Source: a virus. Taken from it: DNA of 28,864 bases. The stretch covers positions 1 to 28,864 of the IMG/VR virus record IMGVR_UViG_3300024346_000381. The stretch is one strand, 5' to 3'. The notes beneath the pieces were generated by a model. That model was not told the DNA's origin and did not search any database. It saw nothing but the letters and a program-made list of their open reading frames with translations. Both the position numbers and the translations under genes were made by a program. Position 1 is the first letter of the stretch, and every line of letters begins with the position of its first letter. Below are positions 15,264-22,210 of the stretch, piece by piece.

Positions 15264-16376
15264 TTATTCGTAACTATTTCTATCTATACCAATTACAAAA
15301 GGAAAACGAGGTATTCCATCCGGCGTTAAATTAAAATACTTAATCGTTGCCTGTTTACCTATCAATTCCTTTTTACTTTTTAACATCTCAGCCGTTTCAT
15401 CCCATGTCCCCTTTACATTTGATTTAAAAGGTTTACCATCTGCTGTTTCAAATACCATATACCCAGCCGTTCCGGTTCGGTTGCCCTCACCCTCACAAAT
15501 ATCCTTAATCGTAAACTCTTCGTCAATGAATGATTTATGTTTCAATAGGGATTTGCTTCTTTTATTCTCATACTTAGCATCTACTCTTAATATCTGCCCT
15601 TCGTATCCAGCATCCACATATTGTTCGTAAAACTCCATTACTTCACTTTCAGTTTTACAAGTATCGGTCTCAACCAATACACAATGTTTTTCAAATGATT
15701 CTAATTCGGTATCAAACAATTCATCCAATATATAACATCTTTCACCAAATGTAGTATTTTGACTTGGTATATCGTAAATCCAATACTGAATATTCTTTTT
15801 ACTTTCTTTTAAGTCGGCATCGGTTGGTTTTGTTTTCTTCACTAACGATACAATCTTATTAAAGTCATTTGCAAACTTGTCAGCATATAACTCACCATCC
15901 AATATCATGTCAGGATATACATCAAACACTTCACTTAAACTTTCTCTAATGTGTGGTGCTGAAATGATTGCTTTACCATTTCTACTAAACATACCATCCT
16001 TAGTTACGATACAACGAATACCATCCAACTTAGCCTGTGAATATATAGGATATTGAATCTTATCTTTGTAATCCTCCCACTTTGCTGCTAACATAGGTTC
16101 AAAGTATTGTTTAGTATCAATATTAGTAATATCCTCAAAGTAGCCACTCTCTAACTTTTTAGTTCTCTTAGCAATTGCCTCTTTAAGAGCCTGTTCGTTA
16201 TCAGTAGTGCCATTTACTTTACCTTCATTTTTACCATACACTACCGTCCATGCGTTTGTAGTGATTTGACCACCACATTGGCCACTATGAGTTCGGTATT
16301 TATTATCAGACACTTCAATTGTCCACTCTTGAGTTGCCCCGGTCTGTGTTTTTTTATATATTGTATCTAATTTCAT
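15264..16376 (-). CDS. ATP-dependent DNA ligase with N-terminal WGR-like domain
   Basis: Seals nicks in duplex DNA using ATP. The 370-residue enzyme has an N-terminal module (about 1-80: YKKTQTGATQEWTIEV, GKNEGKVNGTTDNEQA, KKLESGY) like the WGR domains that contact nucleic acid. Next come the nucleotidyltransferase motifs: AKLDGIR with the adenylated Lys116, SRNG (131-134), ILDGEL (158-163), YEGQILR (258-264) and SLLKHK (276-281). A C-terminal OB-fold (about 285-370) ends FPFVIGIDR. The ATG lies 1 bp after the stop of the 71-aa gene. It joins Okazaki fragments or repair nicks in the phage replication set. Confidence 0.92.
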   Translation of the reverse strand: MKLDTIYKKTQTGATQEWTIEVSDNKYRTHSGQCGGQITTNAWTVVYGKNEGKVNGTTDNEQALKEAIAKRTKKLESGYFEDITNIDTKQYFEPMLAAKWEDYKDKIQYPIYSQAKLDGIRCIVTKDGMFSRNGKAIISAPHIRESLSEVFDVYPDMILDGELYADKFANDFNKIVSLVKKTKPTDADLKESKKNIQYWIYDIPSQNTTFGERCYILDELFDTELESFEKHCVLVETDTCKTESEVMEFYEQYVDAGYEGQILRVDAKYENKRSKSLLKHKSFIDEEFTIKDICEGEGNRTGTAGYMVFETADGKPFKSNVKGTWDETAEMLKSKKELIGKQATIKYFNLTPDGIPRFPFVIGIDRNSYE

Positions 16377-16377
16377 A

Positions 16378-16593
16378 TTATCTATATAGGGTTACAAATT
16401 GTCCAAAATGTTTATCAAATGTGTTTACTAAATGTTCGTAATCACCTTTCATCATTTCCTCTCTAATAGAATTTTTATCCAACCCTAATTGTTTGGCTAA
16501 ATTATTTGCTGTTCCTAATAGGAAAAAAGCGTTACCATCTGGACCTGTTAAATCAATTTCAATACCTGTTTTTTCTTGTTTACTTTTTATCAT
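16378..16593 (-). CDS. Small protein of unknown function (71 aa)
   Basis: The sequence opens with KTGIEIDLTGPDGNAFFLLGTA, a strand-turn-helix pattern common in small phage-encoded proteins. A helix with NNLAKQLGLDKNSIREEM follows, and then VNTFDKHFGQFVTLYR. The helical middle could be a small DNA- or protein-binding element, but no family can be named. It is packed tightly: 4 bp after the SWIM gene and 1 bp before ligase. Confidence 0.75.
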   Translation of the reverse strand: MIKSKQEKTGIEIDLTGPDGNAFFLLGTANNLAKQLGLDKNSIREEMMKGDYEHLVNTFDKHFGQFVTLYR

Positions 16594-16597
16594 TGTT

Positions 16598-16945
16598 TTA
16601 TATTTTACTTTTTAATTCGATTATATGTTTACAATCCTTACCTCTGCCAAATCCATGTGCCGGACAACTACAAGTCCATCTACCATTTTCAGTTACTACC
16701 TCATAAACTTTACCCTTACTACCTTCAACTGAGAAAGTTTGTTTTTTTACTATTTTAGGTAGTATTACTACTGATTTTGTATCTTTTTTAAACTCATCCT
16801 TAACCCACATTGATTCAATCTCACTCCAATCATATTTTCTATCTACCTTTGTCCATTTTCCTTCCCTACCGGTAGTAACGATATACCATTGACCATCAAC
16901 TACTGATTGAAACGATACTGGTGGTAAATTTGATACGATATTCAT
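16598..16945 (-). CDS. SWIM-type zinc-finger protein (115 aa)
   Basis: The C-terminus carries WTCSCPAHGFGRGKDCKHI (about 91-109), a CxC...CxH SWIM zinc motif of the kind that binds DNA or protein partners. The first 85 residues form a separate beta-rich part (GQWYIVTTGREGKWTKVDRKYDW, TFSVEGSKGKVYEVV) with alternating hydrophobics. SWIM proteins include recombination mediators and DNA-binding subunits; its place next to DNA ligase suits a DNA transaction role (inference). Gap to the upstream gene is 3 bp. Confidence 0.82.
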   Translation of the reverse strand: MNIVSNLPPVSFQSVVDGQWYIVTTGREGKWTKVDRKYDWSEIESMWVKDEFKKDTKSVVILPKIVKKQTFSVEGSKGKVYEVVTENGRWTCSCPAHGFGRGKDCKHIIELKSKI

Positions 16946-16948
16946 AGG

Positions 16949-17320
16949 TTATACCATTTGAAACCCAACAGCTGAGTTTGTTGTTGAAACAAAAGGTTTT
17001 GCTGCTGAAGCAAATCTACCATAACTTTGTACCGATGGTGATGGTGACCCAATTGAATCCCACGGGGATTCCCATTTATCAGGTAATATACCATCTTTCA
17101 TTCGAAGTAAGTGAACTGCCGGCAAATAATCCTTAATATCACTATATTTTACTTTAAAGAAGGTATTTACCCTATTTTCTTTATCAACTAAAATAAAGAG
17201 AACTGAGCGGGATTTAACCTTACATAATTTAAGATTTCGGGTCTTAACCTTACCATTAAGGGAAACGGTCACATCAATAAATTGACCAGCGGGGGTGTTG
17301 TCAAAAATAGAAGAGTTCAT
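16949..17320 (-). CDS. Protein of unknown function (123 aa)
   Basis: The N-terminal 75 residues are beta-rich and basic (FIDVTVSLNGKVKTRNLKLCKVKSRSVLFILVD), reminiscent of a small SH3- or OB-like barrel. The C-terminal part is Ser/Pro-rich (SPWDSIGSPSPSVQ) and ends AVGFQMV. No motif is recognised. It is the first gene after a host-type promoter and leads an operon running through the SWIM, 71-aa, ligase and 161-aa genes. Confidence 0.72.
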   Translation of the reverse strand: MNSSIFDNTPAGQFIDVTVSLNGKVKTRNLKLCKVKSRSVLFILVDKENRVNTFFKVKYSDIKDYLPAVHLLRMKDGILPDKWESPWDSIGSPSPSVQSYGRFASAAKPFVSTTNSAVGFQMV

Positions 17321-17351
17321 ATTGTTTATAGTTTAATCATTTATTACAAAG

Positions 17352-17383
17352 CTAATATACGAAGAATAGCTGAGATTACCAAA
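17352..17383 (-). promoter_or_regulatory. Host-type promoter of the SWIM-ligase operon
   Basis: Minus strand TTTG (17383-17380), 20-nt spacer, TATATTAG (17359-17352), about 31 nt before the ATG at 17320. It lies immediately after the stop of the 73-aa gene. Confidence 0.68.
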
Positions 17384-17384
17384 T

Positions 17385-17606
17385 TTATTTTAATGAATAA
17401 CAAAATTGATACCCACAATCCTCATCGTAAGCATCCTTTTCTTCAACTGGTTGACCTACGATTTCCTGTAACTTATTCACATCAACTCTATCCCAATACC
17501 CAAATCGAAGATAGACCTCATTTGAACCAAATGCTTGGTCAATATCAAAATAACCAAATACCTCTTCGATTTTCTTTAATACATTAATATCAATTCTACT
17601 CATCAT
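17385..17606 (-). CDS. Small protein of unknown function (73 aa)
   Basis: An acidic, compact protein. One half is helical (VLKKIEEVFGYFDIDQAFG), the middle is aromatic (VYLRFGYWDRVDV), then KLQEIVGQPVEEKD and a Cys-containing end DCGYQFCYSLK. Two consecutive Met codons start it, so the initiation site could be either. Unknown family. It follows the 119-aa gene by 28 bp and probably shares its promoter. Confidence 0.7.
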   Translation of the reverse strand: MMSRIDINVLKKIEEVFGYFDIDQAFGSNEVYLRFGYWDRVDVNKLQEIVGQPVEEKDAYDEDCGYQFCYSLK

Positions 17607-17634
17607 AACGTTTATATTTTAAATTTTAATAATA

Positions 17635-17994
17635 TTACAATCCTTGTTCTCTACGCAAATCATACTCTTCCTTTTCAAACTCATCGTACTCTACCACCTT
17701 TAAGTAAGGTTTGAACTCGGTCATATAGTAACCATTAAGGTTGGCCATACCAATCATTGAATCAATAAATGATTTACGCACATACGTCATATCAGATGAA
17801 CCAAAACCTTGGTCTTCTGGCCAATCTTGATAATCTTCAGCCACATCATTTAGGGCTTCATAAACTGCATCGGAGTAAGTAATTACTCTCTTTGTAAAAC
17901 GACCCTCAACAGGGAAAGCGTTTCTAACTACATCAAACCCTTCGATTAACGAAGCAGTAGCAAGAACGGAATTAAGGTTAAATGGTAGGCTCAT
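17635..17994 (-). CDS. Protein of unknown function (119 aa)
   Basis: A mixed alpha protein with an acidic centre (DVAEDYQDWPEDQGFGSSDMTYVRKSF) and a strongly charged C-terminus (EYDEFEKEEYDLRREQGL). It has no cysteine, signal peptide or membrane span. The N-terminal half has a helix-rich, Val/Ala pattern (LATASLIEGFDVVRNAF). It is first in a transcription unit starting at a host-type promoter located just past the terminator of the dioxygenase cassette. Family not recognised. Confidence 0.72.
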   Translation of the reverse strand: MSLPFNLNSVLATASLIEGFDVVRNAFPVEGRFTKRVITYSDAVYEALNDVAEDYQDWPEDQGFGSSDMTYVRKSFIDSMIGMANLNGYYMTEFKPYLKVVEYDEFEKEEYDLRREQGL

Positions 17995-18036
17995 AATTTT
18001 ATATTTTATAGTTTATTATCTCTCAATCTTATACAG

Positions 18037-18068
18037 CTAAACTACACATTATTTTCCATATTTCCAAA
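18037..18068 (-). promoter_or_regulatory. Host-type promoter for the 119-aa and 73-aa genes
   Basis: Minus strand TTTG (18068-18065), 20-nt spacer, TAGTTTAG (18044-18037), about 42 nt before the ATG at 17994. It begins about 35 bp beyond the T-run of the preceding terminator. Confidence 0.7.
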
Positions 18069-18101
18069 TATTTTGTAACATATTTTTACTTTTTTTGTGA
18101 C

Positions 18102-18135
18102 AAAAAAAATAACCCATTGAAAATCAATGGGTTAT
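18102..18135 (-). terminator. Intrinsic terminator after the dioxygenase gene
   Basis: On the minus strand a perfect 12-bp stem (18135-18124 with 18120-18109, loop 3 nt) containing ATAACCCATTGA/TCAATGGGTTAT is followed by eight T residues. A second copy of the 12-base left arm occurs at 18149-18160, overlapping the gene's stop codon, so an alternative hairpin could form. Confidence 0.88.
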
Positions 18136-18156
18136 AAAGTATTCAGTATCAATGGG

Positions 18157-18933
18157 TTATTCTCCCCAATGTTTTTTTCTTAATTCGTACATATCAATAG
18201 CCTCTCTTTTCATCTGATTTCCTTTATGAAAATAAGCACCTTCTTTAAGATATCCACCCAAAAAGTTTCTTCTCATTCTATTAGGGTCTTTATTTGGTTC
18301 TGAACCATGTACTACGTGTGAGTGTAAAAGGGCAACTTGTCCTTTTTTAAGGTATCCTTCTATCTTACGGAAATCGTGTCCTTCTGGCATTACACAACTC
18401 TTACCTCTTTCACTTCTCCAGTTATCGGTATTTGTTGCTTTTCTTTCTTCGTTATCTTCAATTGGTAAAACCGGTAATCTATGTGAACCTTCGTAGTTCC
18501 ATACCGCACCATTTTCAGGGTCGTGATTATCTAATGCTAATGCTGTGTTGATAATTTCATTATGTCCACAACCAGTATAGAATGCATTTTGATGCATGTC
18601 TCTACCTAATTCACCTTTTGGTTTATAATAACCCCAAGTTTGTAAACCAACAACTCCACCTTCCATTAGGAATTCAGCTGCTTCTAAAATTTTTGGATGT
18701 GAAAATAATTTAGCAATTTTTTCTGAATCTCTATGTGGATACATAATAGGTTCGAACTCTTGCCATTTTCCCGGCTCTTTTTCGTTACGTTCTACACGTA
18801 AACGGTCTAATTCTTCATTAATTTCATCTACTTCCGTTTCGGTTAATAATTCCAAAACTGTGAATCCGCGATATCTCCAATCAAATGACATTTGTTGAAG
18901 TTCTTCCGTTGTAAGGTGTTTGTATTTTTGCAT
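18157..18933 (-). CDS. Phytanoyl-CoA dioxygenase (PhyH)-like protein with a variant metal site
   Basis: A 258-residue member of the Fe(II)/2-oxoglutarate dioxygenase superfamily. It has the usual cues: YKPKGELGRDMHQN (about 103-116), ALDNHDPENGAVWNYEGSHR (133-152), the distal His in HVVHGSEPN (206-214, His209) and RRNFLGGY (221-228, Arg for 2-oxoglutarate). The proximal motif reads His114-Gln-Asn116 where HxD is expected, so one metal ligand is changed from Asp to Asn. In related proteins this enzyme hydroxylates small molecules or protein side chains; here the substrate, and even activity, is unknown. It sits alone between the tail genes and replication genes with its own promoter and terminator, like a moron cassette. 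Confidence 0.85.
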   Translation of the reverse strand: MQKYKHLTTEELQQMSFDWRYRGFTVLELLTETEVDEINEELDRLRVERNEKEPGKWQEFEPIMYPHRDSEKIAKLFSHPKILEAAEFLMEGGVVGLQTWGYYKPKGELGRDMHQNAFYTGCGHNEIINTALALDNHDPENGAVWNYEGSHRLPVLPIEDNEERKATNTDNWRSERGKSCVMPEGHDFRKIEGYLKKGQVALLHSHVVHGSEPNKDPNRMRRNFLGGYLKEGAYFHKGNQMKREAIDMYELRKKHWGE

Positions 18934-18946
18934 AACTTTTGTGTTT

Positions 18947-18958
18947 TATATAAATATA
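18947..18958 (-). promoter_or_regulatory. TATATTTATATA promoter motif for the dioxygenase gene
   Basis: The minus strand carries TATATTTATATA 13 nt before the ATG. It is shared with the upstream regions of 28763, 27743, 13006 and 7192. No TTTG lies about 20 nt upstream, so it is not a standard host promoter. Confidence 0.52.
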
Positions 18959-18999
18959 TATAATTTGTAAAAACGATAATTATTTTTTTATGATTTTCA

Positions 19000-19389
19000 T
19001 CACTTGTAAAATTGTAATAAGTTCGGTAGATACAATTTTAACGTTGGGATTTTTTCATATACCAATTTTATTGCCCTTCTATTTGATTCACTTACACTTA
19101 CATCAAATACATCACCATTTTCTCTATATTGAGTTTCCTTTGGGCCAGATATTCTCCATTTTAAAGAACAACGACTAAATAAAGGGTTTGTTTGAAATCT
19201 TAAATAAGTTTTTCCATTGATTTCAAATATAGGTGAATTGGTATCATTTACTTTTTTTATAAAATATCTTGTAATATATCCACGACTATAATCTATTTTA
19301 GATGGCGTGGGAATATGAGTATCAAATGAATCATTTGGTAATGATGTTGTTGGGTTTATCAACTTATTATATGAATCTAATATACTCAT
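19000..19389 (-). CDS. Small tail/baseplate-associated protein of unknown function (129 aa)
   Basis: A 129-residue protein with a disordered start and a beta-rich core: YSRGYITRYFIKKVND, FEINGKTYLRF, SLKWRISGP and a final region SVSESNRRAIKLVYEKIPTLKLYLPNLLQFY. The pattern looks like a small conserved protein that accompanies baseplate hub genes in T4-like marine phages; I cannot give it a name. It starts 2 bp after the hub-like gene and is the last gene of the tail module. It ends in TGA, the only non-TAA stop seen. Confidence 0.75.
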   Translation of the reverse strand: MSILDSYNKLINPTTSLPNDSFDTHIPTPSKIDYSRGYITRYFIKKVNDTNSPIFEINGKTYLRFQTNPLFSRCSLKWRISGPKETQYRENGDVFDVSVSESNRRAIKLVYEKIPTLKLYLPNLLQFYK

Positions 19390-19391
19390 CG

Positions 19392-21902
19392 TTATTTAGT
19401 TTGAGCCTCTTTACCTACTATTCTTAATTTAGATTTAACATCAGTTGTCCATGTCATACCATCTAATGTATGGTCTACTTTTACTACCTGAAATACATTT
19501 GGTGCACCGAATTTATCAGGTAACCCATCTACTTGAAATTGGTCACCTACTTTAAATCCACTTACACCATGTACTTTGAAATCAAAATCAGCAACACCAA
19601 ATGGTGGATTTTGTGTATTATTTGCACTTTTTGCTTGAAAAGTTTGAATCGGAGTTAGACCTTTATCAACCAAAAAACATTGTCTTAGGGCTGAAGTATC
19701 ATTCCATGAGCCTACCATTAATACATTTTCAATCGTATTATCATTGCCCGCCCTATCAAAAAAAGTTTTAGTTATATCTAATTTTGCCTCTCTATCTTGA
19801 ATTTTAGGATATACTGCACCTGTTTTTACAAAAAATTCAAAATTTGCTACTTTAGCCTCTAATTCTAACTCATCTGCACTTTTTCGTTGTGGTGGGTTAT
19901 TTGATGTATTAGGTGGGGCTTCAGTTGTTTCTTTTTCTGCTTGTTGTATTCCTGCTAAGATAGTACCAATAAAATCTTGTCTTCTAGAAAATACAGTTCC
20001 TAAAGCCGGACGAGGATTTAATTCAGGACTATGGTCGTATGTTTTTCCTTTATCATCTTTTAATTTATTATTTACTACCGATGACATCATTGCGGCAGGA
20101 ACTTCTACTGAGAAATCACAACTAATAAATGGTGATTTAACTCCTCTGGATTGAAATGTTACAATACCATTAGTAGCATTTGAAATATCACCTAAAAAAT
20201 TTAAATCAACTACTGCTAATTCAAATTTACCTTCTGGGTTTGGTTTAGGTACTTCTTGTATTTGAAATTTCCAAATTGAATTACATGCAGATGACATACC
20301 ATTTAACATTTCATAAAAAACATCTCTAATTACAAAATTTGGTTTACTTATACATTCTACAAAAAAATTAAAATTTATATATAAATCTTTTAGGTATCCC
20401 CAAAATCTAGCTTTTTCTTGTATTGCTATAAATGTAGAATCGGCTGGGGATTTAGCACTTAACCCTCTTGTGTTTGGAAACGCATAAGGAACTAACCTTG
20501 CCTTACCATCTGAAGGGTCTATTCTTGAATCTACATGTTGTAACCAGGGATATGTCGTTTGTTCCGCAATTGGATGTATGTTTGAAAAATTTTTAGAATC
20601 ATCTAATGCATCAAACTCAAAATAAGTTTTTATTTCTTTATCAGCCGATAATGCATCTAAAAATTTAAAATTTGGAGTGGTTGGATTTGGTATAAATAAT
20701 TTTGTAGGGTCAGTTGAAAACATATGTGGAAATCCACTAATATAACTATTTTTAATATTAATTATTTTACTACGAGTTTCACAATTACTACACGTACTAG
20801 GTTTACTTTTTAAATCATATACATAACTATTCATTATTTCACATGCCAATTCAAATCTAATAAATTTTTCTTCCGATAATAGTGGTAAATCTTTGGGTAT
20901 AGCCACCTCTGCACCACTAGATGATTTTAATTCACCAGCTTCTGATAATGCATCTTTTAAAGTTTCCCCAACTACTTTATCTATATTTACAAAATTAGCA
21001 GTATCTGCCCATTGTGGGTTTTTCCATAAGTCATAAACTGGTGGTGTTCTTTTTTGTCCGGGAAGTTGATTGAACATTTGCATAAAAAGTGCAGTACCAA
21101 TTTTTTTATCACCTACCTGTGCTTCAATTTCTTGTGGTGAGAACGTCTTTCCACTATCTTTTCCACTAGTAGCCGTATTATTAGCATCTCTATGAGTTTG
21201 CATATATTCAGCTACGTTACCTACTGATGTTAATTTCACTTCCAATTCATAACTCTCATTATCTCCAAATGAAATCCCACCACCCGTTACAATACCTAAA
21301 AACGCATCATAAGTAAAATTAGATTTAATTCTCTTTTCTTTAATTGTAGACCATTGGTCATACGCAACTAAATCACAATTTGTTACATTTCCACCCCCTC
21401 CAACTTTTTGTGCGTTTGAAAGTGCAGTATTCCAACCCCACTCACATAGGGCATGAAATCCCGGTTCTAAAAAAAACCCAGCTAATATATCAGATTGTTC
21501 TTTTGTAAATGCACGAATTTTAATAGTTGCTAATCGACTACCACCTTCAGCTTTTTCATCCATAGTCATAGATGTTATAATGGGTGATGGTCTAAGTGCC
21601 CTACTTGTACCAGATGGTACTTGTATTTTAGCACCATTAAAATCCCTACCTATTATACCGGGGCCTACATAATCACTCCCCATTGAACCATATACGGATG
21701 TAAAATCAGTTGCTTTGGGATTTATTGATTCTAATATACACCCAGTTGGTGCCACCCCAGCTAATAATCTAATCCAAGTGGATAGACCACTAACACCGGG
21801 TTTTTCTTTTGCATTCCACGGGTTATTATTACCTGCTCTATTTTTTAGAGTGGTTTCTAGTTCTGGATATATGTTTGATAAATTTGGAAATGAACCTGGC
21901 AT
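19392..21902 (-). CDS. Large baseplate hub-like structural protein (836 aa)
   Basis: Residues about 100-160 read RALRPSPIITSMTMDEKAEGG, FTKEQSDILAGFFLEPGFHALCEWGWN, a pattern typical of large phage baseplate/hub proteins. The middle (about 340-640) contains two CxxC-type cysteines (CSNC, about 368) and many beta segments. The C-terminal 60 residues read VHGVSGFKVGDQFQVDGLPDKF, then FQVVKVDHTLDGMTWTTDVKSKLR, as at the ends of gp27/gpD-like hub proteins. It lies between the LysM protein and a small conserved protein in the tail module. Structural role is strongly supported by context; which T4 protein it corresponds to is not certain. Confidence 0.78.
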   Translation of the reverse strand: MPGSFPNLSNIYPELETTLKNRAGNNNPWNAKEKPGVSGLSTWIRLLAGVAPTGCILESINPKATDFTSVYGSMGSDYVGPGIIGRDFNGAKIQVPSGTSRALRPSPIITSMTMDEKAEGGSRLATIKIRAFTKEQSDILAGFFLEPGFHALCEWGWNTALSNAQKVGGGGNVTNCDLVAYDQWSTIKEKRIKSNFTYDAFLGIVTGGGISFGDNESYELEVKLTSVGNVAEYMQTHRDANNTATSGKDSGKTFSPQEIEAQVGDKKIGTALFMQMFNQLPGQKRTPPVYDLWKNPQWADTANFVNIDKVVGETLKDALSEAGELKSSSGAEVAIPKDLPLLSEEKFIRFELACEIMNSYVYDLKSKPSTCSNCETRSKIINIKNSYISGFPHMFSTDPTKLFIPNPTTPNFKFLDALSADKEIKTYFEFDALDDSKNFSNIHPIAEQTTYPWLQHVDSRIDPSDGKARLVPYAFPNTRGLSAKSPADSTFIAIQEKARFWGYLKDLYINFNFFVECISKPNFVIRDVFYEMLNGMSSACNSIWKFQIQEVPKPNPEGKFELAVVDLNFLGDISNATNGIVTFQSRGVKSPFISCDFSVEVPAAMMSSVVNNKLKDDKGKTYDHSPELNPRPALGTVFSRRQDFIGTILAGIQQAEKETTEAPPNTSNNPPQRKSADELELEAKVANFEFFVKTGAVYPKIQDREAKLDITKTFFDRAGNDNTIENVLMVGSWNDTSALRQCFLVDKGLTPIQTFQAKSANNTQNPPFGVADFDFKVHGVSGFKVGDQFQVDGLPDKFGAPNVFQVVKVDHTLDGMTWTTDVKSKLRIVGKEAQTK

Positions 21903-21909
21903 AATTTAT

Positions 21910-22197
21910 TTATTTTGAAAAATTATTTGAAATTTCTAAATAATTTTCGGGTATTCTTAGTATTGTTCCATCGTTTACTGCAAATGGTGCATCGTGGATG
22001 TTGTTAGCAGTTGCTATAATCCACCATAAGGATGCATCTCCGTAAAACTGATGTGCAAGTGTATCCAAACGGTCACCCGTCTGGGTCACTGCATAAATAT
22101 CGGTATCTTTCAAAGGTATGTTTGGGTAGATTCTTGTTCTGAATACTTCCCTACCATCTTTGAGTTTTTGTATTTTATTATTTGAATATCTTGACAT
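21910..22197 (-). CDS. LysM-domain baseplate wedge protein (T4 gp53-like)
   Basis: A 95-residue protein, mostly one LysM fold: YAVTQTGDRLDTLAHQFYGD, ASLWWIIATANNIHDAPFAVNDGTILRIP (about 35-83). Baseplate proteins such as T4 gp53 and P2 gpX use this fold, which binds glycan or fits between wedges. It starts 13 bp after the 898-aa gene and ends 7 bp before the hub-like gene. Such LysM baseplate subunits normally sit next to hub proteins, in agreement with the neighbours. Confidence 0.85.
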   Translation of the reverse strand: MSRYSNNKIQKLKDGREVFRTRIYPNIPLKDTDIYAVTQTGDRLDTLAHQFYGDASLWWIIATANNIHDAPFAVNDGTILRIPENYLEISNNFSK

Positions 22198-22210
22198 AAT
22201 TTAATTTATT

